Source: Stentor coeruleus
Taxonomy: Eukaryota > Ciliophora > Heterotrichea > Heterotrichida > Stentoridae
Assembly: GCA_001970955.1 (NCBI GenBank)
Contig: MPUH01001014.1
Location: 1 to 26,240, forward strand
DNA: 26,240 nt
Direction of reading: 5' to 3'
Part shown: positions 18,082-25,821 of the stretch, one piece after another
How positions within the stretch are numbered: the first letter of the stretch is position 1
Layout: each line of letters begins with the position of its first letter
Translations under genes and position numbers: made by a program
The notes under the pieces: model-generated
The model's input: only the letters and a program-made list of their open reading frames with translations
Told to the model about the DNA's origin: nothing
The model's database searches: none

Positions 18082-19516
18082 CTAACTAGTTTCTTGTTTG
18101 TTTATAAGTGATTTTTTTATTGTCTTGAGTATTTCTAATAACTCATCATCACATTGATTGCATTTAATATAGTTGTCTATGCAGATTATAGCTTTCTTGG
18201 GCTTTAAAAGCTTATAATTTAACTTGAAAATTGGCTTTAGCATATCAAGAATAGCCAAGTTCTGCATACCTGATGAGACTTCTATGAGTTTTTCAAGATC
18301 CTTTAGGTTTATTGTATTTCGAGGGGCGCTATGAATCAGTAGGTCAAGAATTGGATTAGTCAGCTTTGAAGATTTAAATAGGCCATAGACAGCCCAGACT
18401 TTGTGATGGAATATTAGCTTTGTGTGATCTAAAGTTAATCTTTTCAAGAATATTTCCCAAAATGAGTTTAAGTTTTGTTTGTTTATCCCATAAATGTATA
18501 GAATAAGAGGGTATTGATGTGATGCAAAAGATGAGGATTTATCCAAAATCGTCTGGAATAAGAGGGTATTGATGTGATGCAAAAGATGAGGATTTATCCA
18601 AAATCGTCTGGGCAAAATATTCACAAGCTTGAACTCCAGACCCAAATTCATGCATAGTGTTCAGGATCAAAATTATAGCTTTAGTTGAAAATTTATTAGC
18701 ATCTCTCTTAAAAAGCTGTTCTTTCAAACTTTCAATAAAATCATTTCTAATATCCTCGTTTGTAACACAATAAGAGCAAAGCAAGCTAAAATTCTCACCA
18801 TCCAAACTTTCCAAAGAACTTTTAATATCATCTCTGATTTCTTTTCCCTTAACATTACAATCAGAAAATACCTTTAAAATATGAATTTTGTTTAATATTG
18901 TAAACTCACCAATTGACTCCAAAATTATTTTTTCTGCTTGCCTGACAAAATCTGGATAGCCAACAAGGGAAAAGGTTTGAATGATATTTGGAATCCACGA
19001 TTTTTGTGTGGAATTTAAAGTTTTTAAGCTTTGCTCAGCTAGATTTGGGATGATCCTTTTATTAAGTTTATTGCTTTTATATAAAGCATATAACAAAATG
19101 CTGATATCATTAGCGTCTAAAGATGATAAATGAGGTAAAGTCAAGTCTAAAATGGTCTTAAAAAGCTCAGAGGATCCTGATTTAGTTCGGCTATAACATC
19201 TTGCTAGTGAAATCAGGTCATTTTTATCTAATAAGCTTACAGATTTCAATACTTCTTGTTCGAAATGTGAGAGTATTGAACCGCTGTTTAATAGGTAAGA
19301 TGCCCATGTTAGAGTTAGGGTTAAATTCTTTTTGTTTTGCTGGATAATTTCTGAAATTGATGATTTTAATCCATCTATTTCTGATAAGTTGAGTGTTCTC
19401 CTTTCAGTAATGAACTTATCAATTTGGCTTTTGTATTCTATTAGTGATGGGTGAAGAGAGCTTATTTGGTTTGTGTGGCTGGAGAAAGACCTCATTAGAA
19501 AAGCAATAGCTCGCAT
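18082..19516 (-). CDS. Probable mitochondrial helical-repeat (FASTK/RAP-like) protein, frameshifted by a 55-bp tandem duplication
   Basis: Two overlapping frames (19516-18539 and 18651-18082) form one gene: counting one copy of the 55-bp tandem duplication at 18501-18610 gives exactly 460 codons, 459 residues and a stop. As assembled, the frame ends early with PDDFG after the duplicated segment. The N-terminus MRAIAFLMRSFSSHTNQ has Arg/Ser and no acid, like a mitochondrial presequence. The rest is helical, with repeated motifs such as NDISILLYALYKSNKLNKR and KFSTKAIILILNTMHEFGSG that recall the helical repeats of FASTK/RAP-type mitochondrial RNA-binding proteins. That family assignment is by pattern only; no C-terminal RAP domain is evident. 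No GT occurs in the duplicated unit, so a GT-AG intron cannot remove it. Stop TAG. Confidence 0.6.
18501..18610. repeat. Perfect tandem duplication of a 55-bp unit within a gene
   Basis: Copies 18501-18555 and 18556-18610 are identical, each starting GAATAAGAGGGTATTGATG on the plus strand. Since 55 is not a multiple of three, the duplication shifts the reading frame of the helical-repeat gene. No N marks the junction, unlike the 68-bp repeat. Confidence 0.92.
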
Positions 19517-19520
19517 TTTG

Positions 19521-19527
19521 CTTTATA
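19521..19527 (-). promoter_or_regulatory. TATAAAG just before helical-repeat gene start
   Basis: On the minus strand TATAAAG lies 4 nt before the ATG at 19516, close to the start as in several other genes of the window. Confidence 0.22.
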
Positions 19528-19823
19528 CATAGTTTTTTTTTAATCAAAATATGTAATATTAGGAAGTAGATAAAGAATAAGATATGCTTATGTATGGATG
19601 ATGATGATTACAATAATGTTTGGGGTGAGAAGATTATCTGAATGTAAATTTTTGATAGTGAAAATTGGGATTGATTATGGTGAGGTTAAAATCAGTTTTA
19701 TGGACTAATAAATTAAACACAGAGAGATAATATGGGCTTATGCAATTTAAGATAGGGTTTAGTTAAGGTTTAGTAGTTTACCTCCTGAACCAAATAAAGA
19801 GTCACATAAACAGCGACAACGAG

Positions 19824-19905
19824 TGGTTTAATATACCGAATCTGCCTAAAGAAAGAAATCGTAGGACAAACAAACCTCGATCGGACAAGGTTTAAACCAT
19901 GCCAC
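19824..19905. ncRNA. Candidate structured non-coding RNA (GC island, copy 2 of a shared motif set)
   Basis: The block can fold as nested helices: TGGTTTA (19824-19830) with TAAACCA (19893-19899); CCGA/TC (19836-19842, one bulged A) with GATCGG (19879-19884); and CCTA (19845-19848) with TAGG (19862-19865). It shares with 8740-8805 the ordered motifs CGTA (19860-19863), CAAACCTC (19871-19878), CGGACA (19882-19887), GTTTA (19890-19894) and GCCAC (19901-19905). The transcript might start earlier, since the GC-rich text begins near 19775. The strand and identity are unknown; tRNA, 5S, spliceosomal, SRP and telomerase template signatures are not apparent. Confidence 0.3.
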
Positions 19906-20341
19906 CTTAACTATCATCCACTTTAAACTTTTAGTAGTATATTAAATAATTTAAGTCAATTAAAATACTGTTGATAAATTTATTTTGAATCAAGATATGG
20001 AAAAACTTAAATAAAATAAATTTAGAAATAAGTATACTTTTTTATTATTTTAATAAGCATAATAATCAAAAGACTATACAAGATTTTTTAATTTATCTTA
20101 GATTCTCAAATATTAGTAGAATCCAACTAAATCTATATTTTTATCAGTTATTTTAATCCGGCTAAATATAGAAATTAAATCCACTCCTCCTTCTCTAATT
20201 CAAACTACTCTTCTTTAAACTTCAAAAATCATTAATTTTCAGTCAAATAAAATTAATTCCTCATGACTGCAAAATCTATTCATCACTTCTAAAACTCCAT
20301 CTTTCAAACCTTCATTAGCAAATATTCATATTCAACAAATA

Positions 20342-21676
20342 ATGAACTCCAGCCCACCTCCAAGCGACCAAGCAATCCCAATTATCAAAAAATTGCCTCT
20401 ACCACCAAATTTCAAAAGCTTATCTCGAGCCAACAGGAAAACCCAATTCACTCTTGGCACTGACAAGCCTCCATTTTCAACTGAATTCTCTCAAAATTAC
20501 AAACTTCCCTCTGTGCCTTCAGCTCAAACAGATAATCAAAACTGCCGTGAAGTAAAACAGCATCATTTTATACTAGGAAGTCATTCAAGTCCATATGAAA
20601 CTACAGCCTCAAAAAGTTTTGAAAAGCCAACTACTCAAGAAACTGTGAGGATTTCTCATACACCTATAGAAAACATCTATTTTGGTGATAATAGATCTAA
20701 AAAAATCACAATTGTTCGCTCAGATTTCACTCAGAAAACCCCAGACAACCTATCAAGTCAGACGAAACAAATAAAAGAACTCCATCAAAACCGCCATTTC
20801 AATTTTGGCTCTTTTACAAGCAACTACTCACCAACAAGTAAAGATTATAGAGCTCATACAACAGTACCAGTATCTTATAATCATAAAGATCAGCAGGACA
20901 ATGTTATATTAGGGAATTTCAAAATTAAAAACCAGACTGAAAAACAGGATAAATTTTGTAGCAAGCCAAGATATGTGGCAGTGAGCCAAAAAGATAATAT
21001 TGCGCTTCCAAGCTCGAAAGATCATGTTTTATTAGGTTCGGAAAAAGAAATACCTTTGGCTACATCAGCTGATTCATATAGAGGAGAGCAAGTGAGGGAA
21101 TTTAATGACTTGCACCCTGCAGCTCTTAAAGGAAATAATGTATTTTTTGGGAATTCGCAGACTAAGTGGGAGTCTTCATATAAACAGAATTTTGATGAAA
21201 AAAATTCGAGACCAATATCGCAGATAAAATTATCTGGAAACAGCAATTTTCAGCTGGGTTTCCATGATGGAGCTCTCAAAAGTTTGGCCCAGGAAAGTTA
21301 TGCTAAAGCTCAAAGCCTTAGTCCTATAAACCGCCCTTGTCATAGAGAGAATCAAGTATACCTTGGAGGGTATAAACAAAGCTTTGAAACAGCATATTCG
21401 GGATATGGAAAAAATCATGAGAACCCTATAATTAATGATCAGTTTAAAAGAGAAAAAGCTATTTTCAAAACCCCTCCAAAGCTAGAAAACAACAAAAAAG
21501 CAAATTTTTCATTTGGAAATGATGCTAGAACTTTTGTGTCAAATTTCCAAAAAGATTTTAGCGCCCCAGAAATAACTCAAAAAACAACATTAGTCAATCA
21601 TAATAAAGACACTAGCATAGTCTTTGGGCAAAGCAAAGCCAACTGGACTTCTACCTATACAAAATCTCATTCTTAG
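20342..21676 (+). CDS. Protein of eleven FxLG/FxFG-type repeats, possible ciliary microtubule-associated (SAXO/TEX45-like) protein
   Basis: 444 residues built almost wholly of a 35-50 residue repeat. Each unit has a hydrophobic pair and Gly followed about 8-16 residues later by S/T and an aromatic: for example FTLGTDKPPFSTEFSQNY, VFFGNSQTKWESSYKQNF and VYLGGYKQSFETAYSGY. The repeat Gly residues are at 39, 79, 115, 156, 191, 232, 270, 306, 342, 392 and 429. Pattern and low hydrophobicity resemble extended repeat proteins that line ciliary microtubules (SAXO, TEX45/SAXO5-like microtubule inner or associated proteins), where each unit contacts one tubulin. This fits a heavily ciliated cell but is inference. 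No catalytic domain, signal peptide or membrane segment. The start is the first ATG; stop TAG. Confidence 0.75.
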   Translation: MNSSPPPSDQAIPIIKKLPLPPNFKSLSRANRKTQFTLGTDKPPFSTEFSQNYKLPSVPSAQTDNQNCREVKQHHFILGSHSSPYETTASKSFEKPTTQETVRISHTPIENIYFGDNRSKKITIVRSDFTQKTPDNLSSQTKQIKELHQNRHFNFGSFTSNYSPTSKDYRAHTTVPVSYNHKDQQDNVILGNFKIKNQTEKQDKFCSKPRYVAVSQKDNIALPSSKDHVLLGSEKEIPLATSADSYRGEQVREFNDLHPAALKGNNVFFGNSQTKWESSYKQNFDEKNSRPISQIKLSGNSNFQLGFHDGALKSLAQESYAKAQSLSPINRPCHRENQVYLGGYKQSFETAYSGYGKNHENPIINDQFKREKAIFKTPPKLENNKKANFSFGNDARTFVSNFQKDFSAPEITQKTTLVNHNKDTSIVFGQSKANWTSTYTKSHS

Positions 21677-22069
21677 CTAAAAAATAATATAAATGGAATT
21701 TTTAATCATCTGTATCTTATTAAATAGTGATGCTTTGACTCTCATGTATAAAAAAATTAGTAACAGAGTAGTTTAAAAGTTATCACAAGTATAAAAATGA
21801 ATTTGATACATTGTTGTTGTGCCATTGTTCTTAAAATAGGGATCATTTCTTTGTAGTTGCTTTTAGAAGTTAAAGACTTGAACATGGAAGCCAGGGTGTC
21901 TTGAAGCTTGCTAATTGTTTTTTCGAAAAATTTTTGGACAGGCTGTCGATCAACAGTCCCCGTTGATATTCATCCAAGAGTTAGATGATATTGAAAAGCA
22001 CAAAGCAATCATAGTGCTTAGTGATAAATTCAGTTCATAAATCAAACGTAATAATATAAGATAAACTCT

Positions 22070-22101
22070 AGGCAAGTATATTTTTTCATATCTACTTGCC
22101 T
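22070..22101. repeat. 9-bp inverted repeat next to transposase relic
   Basis: AGGCAAGTA (22070-22078) and TACTTGCCT (22093-22101) are exact reverse complements with a 14-nt spacer. The right arm lies inside the first unit of the 51-bp tandem repeat; in the second unit one G is A. Confidence 0.5.
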
Positions 22102-22188
22102 GCAGTTTTTTAAAATCTGGACTATATCTATATTTTTCATATCTACTTACCTGCAGTTTTTTAAAATCTGGACTATATCTATATTTTT
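22087..22188. repeat. Tandem duplication of a 51-bp unit
   Basis: Units 22087-22137 and 22138-22188, starting CATATCTACTT, differ at a single position (TACTTGCC against TACTTACC). They end about 30 bp before the recognisable transposase relic and may belong to the same element. Confidence 0.85.
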
Positions 22189-22220
22189 TTATTTGTAATT
22201 TTTTTTATTATATATCATTT

Positions 22221-22582
22221 GCACACCCAAATAAAGAAAAAGTTATAGTGTTATTTTGTTTTAATAGTGATGGTACACATAAGCCTTTGGTTATAAGTAA
22301 TTATAAAAAATAGTGATGCTTGAAAAATTGCTTCAAGAGTCTACAAGTAGTTTATAGAAATCAAAGTAACTGCTGGATGAATGCTTATTTCAAGAGTGGA
22401 TCTCCAGCTATTTTATTCCTGAGGTAAAAATTAATCTTCAAAAGAAAGGGTTACCTATGAAAGAAATATTGCTTCTAGATAATGCTAGCATTCATACCTT
22501 CCATAATCAAAATACAATTGAAGGCATCAAAATTATTTTCTTGCCTCCTAATACAGCAGCTATCCTTGAGCCATTTAATTAA
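22221..22582 (+). pseudogene. Decayed DDE_1 (Tigger/pogo/Jerky-type) transposase fragment
   Basis: Plus-strand fragments in two frames match the central part of pogo/Tigger-type DDE transposases in order. First frame (22221-22391): NKEKVIVLFCFNSDGTHKPL, then VISNYKK, two stops (TAG TGA at 22311-22316) where the family has PR, then CLKN (family CFKN) and NCWMNAYF. After a one-base shift near 22386-22391, second frame (22388-22579): QEWISSYFIPEVKINLQKKG, LPMKEILLLDNASIH with a catalytic Asp, and IKIIFLPPNTAAILEPFN, then TAA where Gln of the family's PxDQ is expected. The N-terminal DNA-binding part, the first catalytic Asp and the third are not found. It is dead: two stops, a frameshift and both ends lost. 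Confidence 0.85.
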
Positions 22583-23348
22583 TCTTATTTATAGTTTTAA
22601 ATAAGCTTACAATTTTTTTTTACAAGATTTAGTTATTTACTCATTCAATTTTAAAGTTGTTAAAACTGAAACTACAGCTTTTTATAGTATTTGAGCACAT
22701 ATTTACTTTTCAAATTAAAATTTAAAAATTATAATAGTTTTATTAGTAAAAACTTGATATAATAAGCTAATTATCTGCAAATATTATATATAAAACACTT
22801 TATCATTAGCATAAAAATATTACCCTTATTAAAATATGCATAGGTAGTTTGTGAAATTCATATACTTTCTTGACTACAGAGTAATAATTAAACCTAATCT
22901 TAAATAATTAATTATAATCCCTTGTTTCAAATTTCCCAAAATTGTATCTTAAACAATTTTTCGTTCATTTGGCTTTGCAAAATAAGATAATAATCTTGCT
23001 AAAATGTTCTTTATCTTTACCTATAAGCATAGCATTCTCAAGCCTTATAAATTTTATAAAATTCCCTAGTAAAAATAGTATCGACAAAATTCAATCAACT
23101 ATTTTTAATCCAAAATTTCACCAAATACTTCCACAAAACCAAAAAATATCTATCATGCTTTCTTCCCTTGTAAAATACTATTTCTTAATAATCTCCCTCT
23201 ATTTATATCAAAGCATCAATTCAAAGGGCATTCTAATCAACGATTAAATATTAAGCCCACCAAAAACTAGTCAGTCCCAATGATTTTACCAATTTTTATA
23301 AGCTCTCTAAACTTGTTTTCACTTTGCATCCATTATTTCTGGCCATAA

Positions 23349-24095
23349 ATGGTTAAGAAGCAAGGTAAGAAAAAGCCTGCAGCAGCCAAAGAGACTGAAA
23401 ACCCACTATTCGAAAAAAGAGAACGAAATTACCGCATTGGAGGGAACATCCAACCTAAACGTGACTTATACAGATACGTTCGTTGGCCTGAGTACATCCA
23501 ACTTCAGCGCAAACGTAGGGTTCTTCTTACCAGACTAAAAGTCCCTCCTCCAATCAACCAGTTCAGAAACACTTTAGACAAAGCTCAAGCCACAGCTCTT
23601 TTCCGTCTATTAACCAAATACAAACCTGAGTCACGCGAACAAAAAAAGGCCAGACTTGAAAATGAGGCCAAGGGTGAGAAATCTAAAACCAAGCCATATC
23701 TATTAAAATTCGGTCTTCAGCACATAACCCATTTAGTAGAGTCTAACAAAGCAAAACTCGTTGTCATTTCTCACGATGTTGACCCAATTGAGCTAGTCCT
23801 TTGGCTACCAGCACTTTGCCGAAGCATGAATGTCCCTTACGTTATCGTCAAAAGTAGGTCTAGACTAGGCCTTATGACTCATAAAAAGACTTGTACAGCC
23901 GTTGCTTTAACTGAAGTTCGTAAAGAAGATGTTCATGAATTGGAACTCATAATCAAAAACGCTAGAGCCCAATTCAATGATAACCCTGAAGTTAGTAAAT
24001 GGGGTGGGGGTGTGATGGGAGCAAAAAGCATTAGAAGGCAAGAAGAGAAGGAAAAGCTCATTGCCCATGAAGCAGCTAAAAAAGCAGGACTTTAA
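23349..24095 (+). CDS. RPL7A: Large ribosomal subunit protein eL8 (RPL7A)
   Basis: 248 residues, close to the usual eukaryotic eL8 length. It is a structural protein of the 60S subunit that binds 25-28S rRNA through an L7Ae RNA-binding fold. Seen: a basic N-terminus (MVKKQGKKKP); the family signature NPLFEKRERNYRIGGNIQPK (18-37) with RDLYRYVRWP; RLKVPPPINQF (62-72); and the L7Ae domain at about 118-205 with KLVVISHDVDPIELVLWLP, LCRSMNVPYVIVKSRSRLG and CTAVALTEV. Codon use is visibly more C/G-rich than in neighbours, as expected for a highly expressed gene. The leader upstream is pyrimidine-rich, ending TTATTTCTGGCCATAA before the ATG. No intron. Stop TAA. Confidence 0.98.
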   Translation: MVKKQGKKKPAAAKETENPLFEKRERNYRIGGNIQPKRDLYRYVRWPEYIQLQRKRRVLLTRLKVPPPINQFRNTLDKAQATALFRLLTKYKPESREQKKARLENEAKGEKSKTKPYLLKFGLQHITHLVESNKAKLVVISHDVDPIELVLWLPALCRSMNVPYVIVKSRSRLGLMTHKKTCTAVALTEVRKEDVHELELIIKNARAQFNDNPEVSKWGGGVMGAKSIRRQEEKEKLIAHEAAKKAGL

Positions 24096-25023
24096 ATATT
24101 TAGATAGTTCTCACAAAGATAATTATGGAATGCCATGAAGATAATCATATATATGATTATTTTAACCTATCAAATAGCTTATATAGCGCTTAGGAGAGCT
24201 TAGCTTAATGAATCTGAACAAAAAATGATCTAAAACTAACTGAATTCTTTAGACATTTGAGAGTCAAAAATAAAATCCTAATTTCTCTTATTTGAGTGAT
24301 GCTATTTAAACTAGTTTATGCTAGGTTTTATCTCCTCCAAGTCAGGCTCTCCAGTGTGCATAATGAGTATTCAATTTCCTGGAAAGCACAAAGGATTTTG
24401 AATCAATGTATAAACTTAAATTTTTTAAATATATAAGGTTCTTATGACAGGAATAAAGCTTTGAGAGAAACAAGAGCTGGAAGAAGCTGAAAGAATCTAA
24501 AACGGAATTTTTGTTGAGGAATATGTAAATTCAACTCAAGAAAATAGTAAAGGAAAAGTCGGATTATTAAAGGCAAAGCTCCGAGGATGTTTGGGGATGC
24601 AGCAAAAGCTAAGAAAAAGTTAAAAACTGAATAAAAAGATAAAGTAAAATGATAAAGATGAATTATTCTCAGCTACCCGAAACCGAAACTAATACCTAGA
24701 ATATGAATTAAATTGTTTTATACCCTAAAATCTTCAAATATCTAAAAAAAGGAAGCTATTATAATGCTGAACCATAGGTTAACTGAACATAAACCACCTT
24801 TAGAGAAATCAGTCTTTGGCATCATAATGAAGCTTGAAGTTTCAAACTATATAATAATACGTTAGCCTGTAGATTGCAGAGTAGATACAAGCGGTAATGC
24901 ATTATTTTCTTTCTAAAGTTTAAAATTATCTCTACATAAACCTTACCAAGTATAATAAATTATGTTATAGTATAAAAAGCCCTCATAAAAAATATTTATC
25001 CAAAAAATATTTAATAACTACTA
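24096..25023. other. Intergenic region between convergent eL8 and Dcp2 genes
   Basis: 928 bp. A perfect 20-bp palindrome lies 45 nt after the eL8 stop. Around 24317-24400 and 24450-24640 short frames look faintly protein-like (for example VNSTQENSKGKVGLLKAKL) but all are broken by stops; no gene can be supported. The remainder is AT-rich. Confidence 0.45.
24141..24160. repeat. 20-bp perfect palindrome after eL8
   Basis: ATAATCATAT followed by its reverse complement ATATGATTAT, in the likely 3' untranslated region of the eL8 gene. It could form a 3' UTR hairpin or be chance in AT-rich DNA. Confidence 0.5.
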
Positions 25024-25821
25024 TTACTTGACTTTGAAAGCATTTTCAAGTATTCCTTCAAGTCTGAGTTTTTTGAACTTAAAATCTTTCAAACTGGAAA
25101 TTTTATAATCTTTTTTCTTAAACTCTTCTTCAATCTCATCATTTTTTACCCCTTTTGACTTTATCCATTTCCTTAGCTCATAAAGGAATTTATGCACTTT
25201 GTTGAATCTAAAATTCCTATAAATGCTAGCGTTTTTGTACTTTTGGGAAGGAATATCGTCTAATTTTACCCATTCAATTTTACCTATTTCTCCTTTGGTT
25301 CTAGTAAGATATTCGTAATCCTCTGAAGCTCCAGATACTATATAAAGCCTCATATGCCCATCTTCAATTTCTAGATAATCTCCGCTACTGATCATAGGAG
25401 AGATGTCAAATCCAACTTCTTCTAGTACTTCTCTTATTGCACAAGCTTCATCAGTTTCATCTTCATTGATTTTGCCTTTTGGGAAACTATAGGCTCGACC
25501 ATTGAAATTTGTTACAAGTAAAACCTTATCCATGTTAGTGTTAAGGATTATTGCCCCACGCACTGGGATGTGTGACTTGTAAGATTCATATAACTCTATA
25601 AGATCTTTTGTATTCCAGTCTGGAAGGACATTGTAAAGGTTTTGGATCTCTCGGACAAATACTGGAAATTTCATGCTTGGAACAGACATATCTCTAACTA
25701 ATTCATCTTCGTAGAACCAATGAGCTTGTTCCATATTAACCATGACTCTTTCTGGCTCTCTTTCTTCTTCTGGTAAGAAAAATAAAAACCTGTAATAAAC
25801 TTGTTCTAAGGCTTCTTGCAT
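25024..25821 (-). CDS. DCP2: mRNA decapping enzyme Dcp2 (Nudix hydrolase)
   Basis: 265 residues. Dcp2 removes the 7-methylguanosine cap of mRNA in the cytoplasm, releasing m7GDP and committing the message to 5'-3' decay, with Dcp1 as partner. Seen: the N-terminal Dcp2 regulatory domain (about 6-84) with YRFLFFLPEEE, NMEQAHWFYED and PDWNTKDLIELYESYKSHIP; then VRGAIILN opening the Nudix fold; the full Nudix box GX5EX7REUXEEXGU at 116-138 (Gly116, Glu122, Arg130, Glu131, Glu134, Glu135, Gly137); and a box-B-like helix at about 208-220 (VHKFLYELRKWI). All catalytic Glu residues are present. The protein ends soon after, lacking the long disordered tail of yeast Dcp2. Start is the first ATG; stop TAA. 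Confidence 0.95.
   Translation of the reverse strand: MQEALEQVYYRFLFFLPEEEREPERVMVNMEQAHWFYEDELVRDMSVPSMKFPVFVREIQNLYNVLPDWNTKDLIELYESYKSHIPVRGAIILNTNMDKVLLVTNFNGRAYSFPKGKINEDETDEACAIREVLEEVGFDISPMISSGDYLEIEDGHMRLYIVSGASEDYEYLTRTKGEIGKIEWVKLDDIPSQKYKNASIYRNFRFNKVHKFLYELRKWIKSKGVKNDEIEEEFKKKDYKISSLKDFKFKKLRLEGILENAFKVK

Larger units (their letters stand above)
19517..20341. other. Intergenic region with a GC-rich island
   Basis: 825 bp between divergent genes. The right half is AT-rich. About 19775-19910 is markedly richer in G and C and holds the candidate structured element described separately. ATGATGATG at about 19594 followed by CTGA at about 19640 resembles snoRNA C and D boxes but lacks other support. 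Confidence 0.5.
21677..23348. other. Longest intergenic region, with transposon relic
   Basis: 1672 bp. It contains the decayed transposase (22221-22582), a 51-bp tandem duplication just upstream, a 9-bp inverted repeat (22070-22101) and an unrecognised open fragment at 21915-22037 reading FGQAVDQQSPLIFIQELDDI on the plus strand. From 22583 to 23270 the sequence is very AT-rich; a 101-codon frame at 22942-23247 lacks an ATG start and is compositionally random. The last 70 bp are the pyrimidine-rich leader of the eL8 gene. Confidence 0.55.

Noticed and set aside
19594..19643. ATGATGATG ... CTGA resembling snoRNA C and D boxes
   Set aside because: No terminal stem and no recognisable rRNA guide segment; such strings are frequent in AT-rich DNA.
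21915..22040. 41-codon open fragment containing FGQAVDQQSPLIFIQELDDI
   Set aside because: No recognised family and no clear link to the transposase relic; too short to call.
22942..23247. 101-codon open frame on the plus strand
   Set aside because: It has no ATG at its start, its composition is that of AT-rich noncoding DNA and no motif is visible.
24450..24640. Fragments reading STQENSKGKVGLLKAKL and FGDAAKAKKKLKTE, faintly like the N-terminus of DRG-type GTPases
   Set aside because: Only a few residues agree, the frames are broken by stops and shifts, and no G-domain motifs follow.
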